Below, piece by piece: positions 1 through 11,719 of a stretch of 64,000 nt of DNA (within the stretch, counting starts at the first letter, position 1; every line of letters starts with the position of its first letter). The notes under the pieces were generated by a model. The model was not told the origin of the DNA, made no database searches, and worked only from the letters and a program-made list of their open reading frames with translations. The stretch is from Pedomonas sp051304405 (GTDB lineage: Bacteria > Pseudomonadota > Alphaproteobacteria > Sphingomonadales > Sphingomonadaceae): the NCBI RefSeq assembly GCF_051304405.1, contig NZ_JBPPGG010000004.1, positions 1-64,000 of the forward strand, written 5' to 3'. Made by a program: the position numbers and the translations under genes.

Positions 1-12
1 TGCTCTTTCTCA
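1..12 (+). promoter_or_regulatory. boxA-like antitermination site in the rRNA leader
   Basis: The window opens with TGCTCTTTCTCA, close to the boxA sequence (TGCTCTTTAACA type) bound by the NusB/S10 antitermination complex ahead of 16S genes. The rest of 1-191 is rRNA leader; the rrn promoter itself must lie upstream of the window. I see no protein gene here. Confidence 0.4.
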
Positions 13-191
13 TTGTTGTTTTTTTGGAAGGGACATGTGGGCGGCGATGCTCACGGTCTTGCAGTCCGTCGGGCTGCGGATACGTGATTTATTGCCTCTT
101 TACATGTCCTGCATAAGCAGTGACGTGCAGGAGGCCTCAAGTTCGGCCTGTTTGTCTGGCGTATTCCCGCTGGACGGATGGGTTGGATGTT

Positions 192-1687
<1,496 letters not shown>

Positions 1688-1803
1688 GAGCCTTCAGGCG
1701 CTTTGGTGCCTTTTGGTTCTTCCCGAGACACACATCGCCGCCCTCCTGTCCCTTCCTCCTGGAATTAGCCTGAGCGGGTCCTTGTTTTTGCGGGTTCGCG
1801 AAG

Positions 1804-1880
<77 letters not shown>

Positions 1881-1909
1881 CGACTGGGGTGCTGCCTGAG
1901 TTGCGTTGT

Positions 1910-1985
1910 GGGGCCTTAGCTCAGCTGGGAGAGCGGTAGCTTTGCAAGCTTCAGGTCGTCGGTTCGATCCCGACAGGCTCCACCA
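1910..1985 (+). tRNA. tRNA-Ala (TGC anticodon)
   Basis: A 76-nt cloverleaf with acceptor GGGGCCT pairing AGGCTCC, anticodon loop TTTGCAA giving TGC, T loop GGTTCGATCC and encoded CCA. It follows tRNA-Ile by 29 nt in the 16S-23S spacer, the usual Ile-Ala pair. Confidence 0.97.
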
Positions 1986-2050
1986 TCTTCCATTCTTCGG
2001 CTTCCATTCTTCGGATTGTCTCTTTTGCGAGGCTCTCAGGCTCTGGCCTG

Positions 2051-2127
2051 GTGCGGCCCGGAAGAAACGAAGGGAGCGCGAGGGTGTCTTGGTTTTGTTC
2101 GCCTCCGCGAACGGGGACCCTCGCAAG
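2051..2127 (+). repeat. REP-like palindrome in the 16S-23S spacer
   Basis: The flank GTGCGGCCCGGAAGAAACGA leads into arms GCGAGGGT (2078-2085) and ACCCTCGC (2117-2124). It matches the dispersed family at 55521-55557 in flank and arm sequence. Unlike the other copies, the loop holds about 31 nt, including a small inner hairpin with arms TTCGC and GCGAA. It would be transcribed as part of the precursor rRNA, where it could form a long stem. Confidence 0.6.
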
Positions 2128-2185
2128 AAAAGGTTCCAGGAGAGAAGACATACGGTTTGAGGCTGTCCTGTATTGGACGGTCTCG

Positions 2186-2197
2186 GTTCTTTGACAT
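2186..2197 (+). promoter_or_regulatory. boxA-like site before 23S
   Basis: GTTCTTTGACATTGTG, about 130 nt upstream of the 23S start, matches the boxA-type element commonly found in alphaproteobacterial 16S-23S spacers. The presumed role is Nus-factor antitermination before the 23S gene. Confidence 0.45.
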
Positions 2198-2323
2198 TGT
2201 GAATGGGTTAATATTGACGAGCGGCGCATTGCGTCTGTCCGGCATTTTTGCTGGTCGGGGCGATGCGTGGCTGAGCACACAGTGCCGATGGCGGCGTTCA
2301 GCGTTGCCGTTGGTGGTGTGGCA

Positions 2324-5122
<2,799 letters not shown>

Positions 5123-5232
5123 CCCACCACCAACGCCAGCGCTGGAACATCCAGCCTCGGCAAAACCCTCAGCCAACCCCTCGTCAATCGCTTCCCCCCG
5201 CACACAGGGGAAAGCGCCCAAGCCTTCTCCTC

Positions 5233-5350
5233 AGCCTGGTGGCCATAGCGCCTGTGCCCCACCCGATCCCATCTCGAACTCGGCCGTGAAACCAGGCAGC
5301 GCCCATGGTACTGACGCTCAAGCGTCGGGAGAGTCGGTCGCCGCCAGGCT
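5233..5350 (+). rRNA. rrf: 5S ribosomal RNA
   Basis: About 118 nt. The 5' AGCCTGG and 3' CCAGGCT ends pair, and the core CCCGATCCCATCTCGAACTC is the conserved 5S loop region. It lies 110 nt after 23S and just before the initiator tRNA, as is usual for alphaproteobacterial operons. Confidence 0.95.
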
Positions 5351-5448
5351 CAGAAGAAGGCTTGAAACAAAAAACCCAGTCACAATGCCAACCGAACCAG
5401 CTGTTCAGCCCTGCTCCCAGGGCGCGCTTCCTACAGCCAACAGTTCGA

Positions 5449-5525
<77 letters not shown>

Positions 5526-5532
5526 AAACGAT

Positions 5533-5565
5533 AAAAGCCAGCCCCAAGGGCTGGCTTTTGGCGTT
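5533..5565 (+). terminator. rRNA operon terminator
   Basis: The stem AAAAGCCAGCCC / GGGCTGGCTTTT with a 3-nt loop (5533-5559) is followed closely by TTTTT. It sits 8 nt after the tRNA-Met CCA end, the expected Rho-independent terminator of the rrn operon. Confidence 0.85.
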
Positions 5566-5590
5566 TTTGGGCGTGAGGGCTCGGTGAATG

Positions 5591-5672
5591 AGCCGACCGG
5601 TTCGGACCAAGGCGCGTCAGCGCCGAAGGTCAACGCGAGCAAAGCGAGCGGTAAATCCGGCCCCCGCAACCA
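5591..5672 (+). repeat. tRNA-Met 3'-end remnant, copy 2
   Basis: The unit begins AGCCGACCGGTTCGG and ends with AAATCCGGCCCCCGCAACCA (5653-5672), an exact copy of the last 20 nt of the initiator tRNA at 5506-5525. No tRNA can fold here because the D and anticodon arms are absent. It looks like a duplicated tRNA 3' end, as left by integration at a tRNA gene or by unequal recombination. Confidence 0.6.
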
Positions 5673-5673
5673 G

Positions 5674-5710
5674 CATTAAAGAAGCCCGGCATCGCCGGGC
5701 TTTTTTAATG
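5674..5710. terminator. hairpin after the tRNA remnant
   Basis: A long near-perfect palindrome with outer arms CATTAAA / TTTAATG and inner arms GCCCGGC / GCCGGGC around a 3-nt loop, with a T run on the plus strand. It resembles a bidirectional Rho-independent terminator and follows the second tRNA-like 3' end just as the first terminator follows the real tRNA. Confidence 0.6.
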
Positions 5711-5734
5711 CTCGATGGGGCGGCCGCCGAGAGA

Positions 5735-5822
5735 AGCCGACCGGTTCGGCCGAAGGGAGGGCATAAGCCCGACCGAAGGCAACGCGAAGGCCGCAAAGCG
5801 GCCAAGCGGTAAATCCGGCCCC
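5735..5822 (+). repeat. tRNA-Met 3'-end remnant, copy 3 (truncated)
   Basis: It starts with the same AGCCGACCGGTTCGG as the unit at 5591. It ends with AAATCCGGCCCC (5811-5822), the first 12 nt of the shared tRNA 3' end, and then diverges. The stretch from here to 5996 holds no gene I can support. Confidence 0.5.
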
Positions 5823-5996
5823 AGCTCAAATCCAAAAAAACAGCAAATCCTCCAAACCAACCCCGCCACACCTCACGCCACCTCACGCCAGCGTGCCATT
5901 GGAACCTCGACAGTTGCGGGCCCGTTTCTCCTCTAACCCGCAGCGGGGTGGAGCACCGGGCTCCTGGTCTGCTGCGGGAGGACACGGGAGCGGTTT

Positions 5997-6083
5997 ATGT
6001 TGCGAATCCTCGGCTGGGCGATCCTCATCATCTTTATCATCGGCCTGCTGGTCGTGATCGGGATCTTCGACCTGGTGTTCTGA
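5997..6083 (+). CDS. 28-residue single-pass membrane peptide
   Basis: A small ORF encoding MLRILGWAILIIFIIGLLVV followed by IGIFDLVF and a TGA stop. It is almost entirely one hydrophobic helix, with a single positive charge near the N terminus, suggesting an N-in or tail-type inner-membrane peptide. A purine-rich GGGAG lies about 6-10 nt upstream of the ATG. It sits alone between the rRNA operon and a LuxR regulator. No family is recognised and function is unknown. The codon pattern and clean hydrophobicity argue for a real gene, but the short length leaves doubt. Confidence 0.5.
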   Translation: MLRILGWAILIIFIIGLLVVIGIFDLVF

Positions 6084-6231
6084 CGCTCGGCACCCGAGCA
6101 TCTTGCCCGTACATCCGACAGGGCCCGTGCGGGACGGGGGCTGCCCGGCGGCCCTTCCGCCCTGAGATCTTCCGCATAGAAACAATACATTACGTTTAAC
6201 GCTTGCGGTGAAAATAGGACGATGGCAGACT

Positions 6232-6251
6232 GATAGTCCGGTTGGACTATC
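6232..6251. promoter_or_regulatory. 20-bp lux-box-like palindrome
   Basis: GATAGTCCGGTTGGACTATC is an inverted repeat with 8-bp arms and a 4-nt centre. LuxR/TraR-family proteins bind 18-20 bp dyads, so this is a plausible target for the LuxR-type regulator that starts 125 bp downstream. That assignment is inferred from size, symmetry and position. Confidence 0.45.
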
Positions 6252-6376
6252 GAGCGCGCGGCGTTTGCGGCCTGCCGGCGACTTTCAGGTTCGGGGGTCA
6301 CTTTCCTTCCTCGGGACGGCGGCAGGGCGTGTCACCTCAGGGGTGTGCCCGGGCTGCAGTTTTGGAGCCTCAGGGG

Positions 6377-7102
6377 ATGAACATCGCTGAGTTCATTGAT
6401 TTTTCAAATCGGGCAGCTTCCCCCTTCGAACTTTTCAATCGCCTGGTCGATGCGGCGACGCCGGTTGGATACGAGTATATCGCCTATGCCTCGCTGGAGG
6501 GGAGCGGGCGCTGGACCTGCGATGGGTGCACGGGCCCGTCGGTTCTGCTGAATTTTCCCGCCACGTGGGAGAGATATTATCGGGAGCGCGGCTACCACCG
6601 GATCGACCCGGTGTTCCAGTATGCCTCCAGTGCGGGGCGGCCGTTTTTCTGGTCCGAGCTGCCGCGGGTGATGGGGCTGAGCGGCGACCAGCATGGGCTC
6701 CTGAACGAGGCGCTCGCCGCCGGACTGCTGGATGGCGCCTGCGTGCCGCTCTATGGCCCGCGGGGTGGGGTGGCGCTGATGTCCTTCGCCGCCAGCCAGG
6801 CTCGTCCCAAGACCAATGCGTGCCTTGGCTACCTGAATGCGCTGGCGACCCAGTTTCACCTGGCCTACATGCGCTTTGCCCCCGCCGATGGCGGCTGCGA
6901 GCCGTCTCCGGTGATGACCCGGCGCGAGCGGGAGTGCCTGCATTGGGTGGCGCGGGGAAAATCCTCCGCGGATATTGCCGTCATTCTGGGCATCAGCGAG
7001 AATACGGTGAACTTCCACATCAAGAAGCTGCTGGCCAAGCTGGGGGTTCACAGCCGGACGGTGGCCGTGCTGCGGGCGCAGAGTCTGGGGCTGCTCGACT
7101 AA
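6377..7102 (+). CDS. LuxR-family autoinducer-binding regulator (solo)
   Basis: A 241-residue transcription factor. The N-terminal half is an autoinducer-binding domain: around residues 64-95 the run TWERYYRERGYHRIDPVFQY and a later FFW supply the conserved Trp, Tyr, Asp-Pro and Trp that contact acyl-homoserine lactones in TraR/LuxR. The C-terminal part (about 180-235) is a LuxR-type helix-turn-helix with GISENTVNFHIKKLLAKLGV. I chose the ATG at 6377 because the family length is 230-250 and the longer upstream reading frame adds unrelated residues. No luxI synthase is present in the window, so it is a LuxR solo locally. A 20-bp dyad upstream may allow autoregulation. The ligand is unknown. Confidence 0.85.
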   Translation: MNIAEFIDFSNRAASPFELFNRLVDAATPVGYEYIAYASLEGSGRWTCDGCTGPSVLLNFPATWERYYRERGYHRIDPVFQYASSAGRPFFWSELPRVMGLSGDQHGLLNEALAAGLLDGACVPLYGPRGGVALMSFAASQARPKTNACLGYLNALATQFHLAYMRFAPADGGCEPSPVMTRRERECLHWVARGKSSADIAVILGISENTVNFHIKKLLAKLGVHSRTVAVLRAQSLGLLD

Positions 7103-7184
7103 TCCGCCCGGGCGCGGTCAGTCCTTAGCTCTGGTAGGTGAATTTGCACGCATACGGTGGTAATATCTGCGTCTAATTTCGCAC

Positions 7185-7296
7185 TATAATATTCAGGAAG
7201 CCCCGGCAAACGCCGGGAAGGTTCTTTTCGATTGTGTTGTTGCTCCCAAGTGTCGGTGTTGTTGTTCCCAAATAAAAAGGCCCTTTAAGGGGCTGA
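7185..7296 (+). other. intergenic promoter-like element with hairpins
   Basis: Between the LuxR and GntR genes lie a TATAAT (7185-7190), a GC hairpin CCCGGC-AAAC-GCCGGG (7202-7217) followed by a T-rich stretch, and a 16-bp direct repeat GTGTTGTTGYTCCCAA (7234-7249 and 7257-7272). An imperfect AAGGCCCTT / AAGGGGCT hairpin follows near 7278-7294. It could be a small RNA, a leader or an operator region for the downstream GntR gene. No good -35 box is visible. Confidence 0.25.
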
Positions 7297-7372
7297 TTTG
7301 TGCCGCGTGAACGAACGCTCCCAGATTTTTCTGGGCACCGAGACCGCGTCTTGCACAGAAGGGAGACCAGGG

Positions 7373-8038
7373 ATGTTCATGCCTCGCAGCTCCGCAGGGC
7401 ACCGCACGGCGGAAGGGCCGTACAAACGACTGAAGGACTTGATTCTCCGCAATCATTATCAACCGGGCATGCACCTGAAGGTGGCCGATCTGGCGGACGA
7501 GCTGGGGGTCAGCACCACGCCGGTGCGGGAAGCCCTCAACCGGCTGGTGGTGGAACGGCTGATCGACGGCGCCCCCGGCCTTGGATTTTTCGCACGCCAG
7601 CCGTCGGAGCTGGAAATCCGCAACCTCTACGACATGAACCAGTGGTATCTGGGGCTGGGCCTTGCCGAGGCGGAGAAATCGACGGCCGTGTCGGATTCCA
7701 CCCGGATCGGGGCACTGGCCTCGTCGCTCGACGGGCTGACCCCGGGCGACCCCCAGTCCGAGGAGGCTGTGGCCAACGCCACGGGGGAGTTCGCGCTTCT
7801 GGTGGCGGAGCAGGCACGCAATTCCGAGATTTTCCGCGCCGTCAGCAACATCAATGACCGGCTGTATTACGTGCGGGTGTGCGAGTACCGCCTGCTGCCG
7901 GATACGGTGAGCGCCTTGCAGACCATGTTCCGGCAGTTCCAGGCCCGCCAGCTCGATGACCTGCGCCAGTCGCTCAAGGCCTACCATGAGGCGAGGGCCG
8001 CCGCGCTTCCCGACCTCATTCGGGAGCTGACCCGCTAG
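7373..8038 (+). CDS. GntR-family (FCD-type) transcriptional regulator
   Basis: A 221-residue regulator. Residues about 15-75 form a winged helix-turn-helix of the GntR type (RLKDLILRNHYQPGMHLKV, then LADELGVSTTPVREALNRL, a typical recognition helix). The remaining alpha-helical part fits an FCD/FadR-like effector domain, although the usual metal-binding histidines are not obvious. The start at 7373 follows GAAGGGAG; an in-frame ATG at 7298 would lack a ribosome site. The direct repeat upstream could be its operator. The effector and targets cannot be told from context, since neighbours are an unrelated LuxR and dnaE2. Confidence 0.8.
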   Translation: MFMPRSSAGHRTAEGPYKRLKDLILRNHYQPGMHLKVADLADELGVSTTPVREALNRLVVERLIDGAPGLGFFARQPSELEIRNLYDMNQWYLGLGLAEAEKSTAVSDSTRIGALASSLDGLTPGDPQSEEAVANATGEFALLVAEQARNSEIFRAVSNINDRLYYVRVCEYRLLPDTVSALQTMFRQFQARQLDDLRQSLKAYHEARAAALPDLIRELTR

Positions 8039-8241
8039 GCCCGGTTCGCTTGCGGTTCCCGGCCTGCGCGCCGGCGTCTGAACCGGACACGCCCGGTTCC
8101 GGCCCCGGTGCGCAGGCCTTTGGCTTGCCCTGAGACACCCGGCTTTATCCCGGCTTTCCGCGCCACCGGCGGCGGGGAGGGGCGGATGCGCGGCAAGGCG
8201 CAGGATCGCGCTTTGCTCGGGACGCGGGCTGTGATAGAACA

Positions 8242-8256
8242 GAACAAAAGGTGAAC
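8242..8256. promoter_or_regulatory. LexA (SOS) box of the alphaproteobacterial type
   Basis: GAACAAAAGGTGAAC is GAAC-N7-GAAC, the reverse complement of the direct-repeat LexA operator GTTC-N7-GTTC known from Alphaproteobacteria. It lies 47 bp upstream of the dnaE2 ATG, the expected place for SOS control of an error-prone polymerase. An additional GAAC at 8237 precedes it. Confidence 0.75.
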
Positions 8257-8302
8257 AAAGAAACGCGTGCAGAACAAGCCCATCTCTTCCGAACAGGTGC
8301 TT

Positions 8303-11300
8303 ATGAGCCGCTATGCCGAACTTCAGGTGACCACCAACTTCTCCTTCCTCCAGGGCGCGAGCCATGCGGCGGAGCTGGTCGAGCGCGCGCAGGCGCTGGG
8401 CCTTGAGGCTCTGGCGGTGACGGACCGCAACACGCTCGCCGGGGCGGTGCGGATGCACACGGAGGCCAGGGCGCGGGGGGGGCGGCTGGTGATCGGCTGC
8501 CGCCTCGATCTGGCGGATGCGCCCTCGCTGCTGGCCTATCCCACGGACCGGGCCGCCTATGGCCGGCTGTCCCGGCTGCTGACGCTGGGCAAGTGCCGCG
8601 CGCCCAAGGGGGAGTGTTTCCTGACGCTGGCCGATGTGGCGGCGCACGCCGAGGGGCTGATCCTCGCCATCCTTCCGCCGGAGCGGCGGGACCGCACCAC
8701 CATCGCCGACTTCATCAAGCAGCTGTTGCAGATGAAGCAGATCCTGCACCCGGCCGCCGGGCTGTACCTTGTCGCCCAGCACCTCTACCGGGGCGATGAC
8801 CGGCGCTGGCTTGGCCGCCTGCAGGCGATCGGCGACGGGCTCGGCCTGCCGCTCGTCGCCACCAATGACGTGCTCTACCACATGCCGGAGCGGCGCCCGC
8901 TTCAGGATGTGCTCACCTGCATCCGCGAGAAGACGACCATCAGCGCGGCGGGCCTCAGGCTGGCGGGCAATGCGGAGCGGCACCTGAAGCCGCCCGAGAT
9001 CATGGCCGAGCTGTTCCGGGGGCATGAGGAGGCGCTGGCCAACACCCTCAGGATCGTGGAGGCCTGCCGCTTCAGCCTCGACGAGCTGCGCTACGAATAC
9101 CCGGACGAGCCGGTGCCGCCGGGGGTGACGCCGCAGCAGCATCTGGAGGCGCTGGTGTGGGAGGGCGCGGCGCGGCGCTTCCCCGGCGGCCTGCCGGACA
9201 CGGTGCGGACGACGATCCAGCGCGAGCTGGCGCTGATCGCGCAGCGGGACTACGCCCCCTATTTCCTGACCGTCCACGACATTGTCTCCTACGCCCGGGC
9301 GCAGGGCATCCTGTGCCAGGGGCGGGGGTCGGCCGCCAATTCGGTGGTGTGCTTCTGCCTCGGCATCACCTCGGTCAACCCGACGGAAGTGAACCTGCTG
9401 TTCGAGCGGTTCATCAGCGAGGAGCGCCACGAGCCGCCCGACATCGACGTGGACTTCGAGCACGAGCGGCGCGAGGAGGTCATCCAGTACATCTACCGGC
9501 GCTATGGCCGCCACCGGGCGGGTCTGGCAGCGACGGTCATCTCCTACCGTCCGCGCTCGGCGATCCGGGACGTGGGCAAGGCCATGGGGCTGACGGAAGA
9601 CGTCACCTCGGCGCTGGCCGGCACCATCTGGGGCTCGGGCGCGGGCGACGGCGGGGAGATCGACGAGAAGCGGCTGCGCGAGGCGGGCCTTCAGGTGCTG
9701 GACACCAGGGTGATGCAGGCGTTGCAGCTTGCCAACCAGCTCATCGGGTTTCCGCGCCACCTGTCGCAGCACGTGGGCGGCTTCGTGCTGACGAGGGGCG
9801 CGCTCGACGAGACCGTGCCCATCGGCAACGCCGCCATGGCGGAGCGCACCTTCATCGAGTGGGACAAGGACGACATCAACGCCCTCGGCCTCCTGAAGGT
9901 GGACGTGCTGGCGCTGGGTATGCTCACCGCGCTGCACAAGGCGTTCGACCTCGTGAAGGCGCATCATGGCCGCCCGCTTGCGCTCGAGACCATCCCGCGC
10001 GAGGACCCGCGGGTCTACGACATGCTGTGCCGGGCCGACTCGGTGGGGGTGTTTCAGGTGGAAAGCCGGGCGCAGATGAACATGCTGCCCCGGCTCAAGC
10101 CGCGCTGCTTCTACGATCTGGTCATTCAGGTAGCGATCGTGCGCCCGGGGCCGATCCAGGGCGACATGGTGCATCCCTACCTGCGCCGGCGCGACGGGCT
10201 GGAGCCGGTGTTCTATCCCTCGCCCGCGCCCGGGCAGGGCCCGCCGGACGAGCTGGAGCGCATCCTGAAGAAAACCCTCGGCGTGCCCCTGTTCCAGGAG
10301 CAGGCCATGCGCATCGCCATGGAGGCGGCGCAGTTCAGCCCGGCGGAGGCCAACGGGCTGCGCCGGGCCATGGCCACCTTCCGCCGCCGGGGCATCATTC
10401 ACGAGTATGAGGAGATGATGGTCAGCCGCATGATCGCGCGCGGCTATGATCCCGTTTTCGCCCGCCGCTGCTTCGATCAGATCAAGGGCTTCGGCGAATA
10501 CGGCTTCCCCGAAAGCCACGCGGCCAGTTTCGCGCTGCTGGTCTATGCCTCCGCCTGGCTCAAGTGCCACTATCCCGACGTGTTCTGCGCGGCGCTGCTC
10601 AACTCCCAGCCGCTCGGCTTCTATGCCCCGGCCCAGATCGTGCGCGACGCCCGCGAGCATGGCGTCGAGGTGCGCGAGCCGGACGTGAACCACTCCCACT
10701 GGGACTGCACGCTGGAGGCAGCGGGCGAGGGGCGCTTTGCCGTGCGGCTGGGCCTGCGGATGATCGACGGCCTCGGCCAGAGCGCGGTGGAGGTGCTGGT
10801 GGCCGCCCGCCGCGACGGGCCGTTCCGCACCGTCGAGGAGGTGCGCCGCCGCTCGGGCCTGCCGGTCGACATGCTGGAGAAGATGGCCGCGGCCGATGCC
10901 TTCCGCTCGCTGGGGCACGACCGGCGTCAGGCCCACTGGGCCGTGCGCGCCGTGCCCAAGGCGCGGCCCCTGCCCCTGTTCGAGCACGTGGGCGAGGTGG
11001 TGCCGGAGCCTGCCGTCTCCCTGCCGGACATGGCGCTCTCGGAGGAGGTGGTGGCGGACTACCAGTCCCTGCGCCTGTCGCTCAAGGCGCATCCCATGGC
11101 GCTGCTGCGCCCGCGCTACGCCCGGCAGGGCGTCTCCACCTGCGCCGGGCTCCAGACGCTGCGGGACGGCGCGCGCGCCAGCATGGCGGGCGTGGTGCTG
11201 GTGCGCCAGCGCCCGGGCAGCGCCAGCGGCGTGGTGTTCATGACGGTGGAGGACGAGACCGGCATCGCCAACATCGTGTTCTGGCCCGGCGTGTTCGAGA

Positions 11301-11578
11301 AGTACCGGGCCGCCGTCATGGGCGGGCGCCTGGTGCGGATCGAGGGGCGCATCCAGCGGCTGGAGGCGACGCCTGACGGCCCCAAGCCCGCCGTACCGGT
11401 GGTGCATCTGGTGGCGGTGCGCATCATCGACATGAGCGGGGATCTGGCGCTGCTGTCCGACGGGCTGGCGGCTTCTGCCGATCCGGCGGACCGGGCGGCG
11501 GACTCGCGGATGCGCCCGGGGCAGGCGCGGCATCCGCGCCAGGTGCGGGTCATTCCGCGCTCGCGGGATTTCCACTAG
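8303..11578 (+). CDS. dnaE2: error-prone DNA polymerase DnaE2
   Basis: A 1091-residue C-family polymerase alpha subunit of the DnaE2/ImuC branch, used for mutagenic translesion synthesis after DNA damage. The N terminus (YAELQVTTNFSFLQGASHA) is the PHP domain. Catalytic aspartates sit in PDIDVDFEHERREEV near residue 380. A helix-hairpin-helix region lies near 810-870, and the C-terminal OB fold contains MTVEDETGIANIVFWPGVFE. The ATG at 8303 matches the usual DnaE2 N terminus; a GTG at 8267 would put the LexA box almost on top of the ribosome site. The imuA and imuB partners normally next to it are not in this window, so they would have to be elsewhere. Confidence 0.95.
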   Translation: MSRYAELQVTTNFSFLQGASHAAELVERAQALGLEALAVTDRNTLAGAVRMHTEARARGGRLVIGCRLDLADAPSLLAYPTDRAAYGRLSRLLTLGKCRAPKGECFLTLADVAAHAEGLILAILPPERRDRTTIADFIKQLLQMKQILHPAAGLYLVAQHLYRGDDRRWLGRLQAIGDGLGLPLVATNDVLYHMPERRPLQDVLTCIREKTTISAAGLRLAGNAERHLKPPEIMAELFRGHEEALANTLRIVEACRFSLDELRYEYPDEPVPPGVTPQQHLEALVWEGAARRFPGGLPDTVRTTIQRELALIAQRDYAPYFLTVHDIVSYARAQGILCQGRGSAANSVVCFCLGITSVNPTEVNLLFERFISEERHEPPDIDVDFEHERREEVIQYIYRRYGRHRAGLAATVISYRPRSAIRDVGKAMGLTEDVTSALAGTIWGSGAGDGGEIDEKRLREAGLQVLDTRVMQALQLANQLIGFPRHLSQHVGGFVLTRGALDETVPIGNAAMAERTFIEWDKDDINALGLLKVDVLALGMLTALHKAFDLVKAHHGRPLALETIPREDPRVYDMLCRADSVGVFQVESRAQMNMLPRLKPRCFYDLVIQVAIVRPGPIQGDMVHPYLRRRDGLEPVFYPSPAPGQGPPDELERILKKTLGVPLFQEQAMRIAMEAAQFSPAEANGLRRAMATFRRRGIIHEYEEMMVSRMIARGYDPVFARRCFDQIKGFGEYGFPESHAASFALLVYASAWLKCHYPDVFCAALLNSQPLGFYAPAQIVRDAREHGVEVREPDVNHSHWDCTLEAAGEGRFAVRLGLRMIDGLGQSAVEVLVAARRDGPFRTVEEVRRRSGLPVDMLEKMAAADAFRSLGHDRRQAHWAVRAVPKARPLPLFEHVGEVVPEPAVSLPDMALSEEVVADYQSLRLSLKAHPMALLRPRYARQGVSTCAGLQTLRDGARASMAGVVLVRQRPGSASGVVFMTVEDETGIANIVFWPGVFEKYRAAVMGGRLVRIEGRIQRLEATPDGPKPAVPVVHLVAVRIIDMSGDLALLSDGLAASADPADRAADSRMRPGQARHPRQVRVIPRSRDFH

Positions 11579-11719
11579 GGCCCGCGCGCGGCAGGCCGGG
11601 CCAAACCTGTCCGTTTTCTCACTGGCGTGGCCGTATAAATACCCTAGTATAATGACTGCGCCTGATCTCGCAGGCGGAACCTGTCATCGCAGGTTGAGAA
11701 TGACGGAGCTTATGGGGGG

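Noticed and set aside
5591..5822. A second or third tRNA gene after the initiator tRNA
   Set aside because: Only the 3' end matches; D and anticodon arms are missing, so no tRNA can fold.
7193..11575. 1460-residue minus-strand reading frame over dnaE2
   Set aside because: It is antisense to the well-supported dnaE2 gene, is rich in Arg/His/Pro as expected for a GC-rich shadow frame, and has no domain resemblance.
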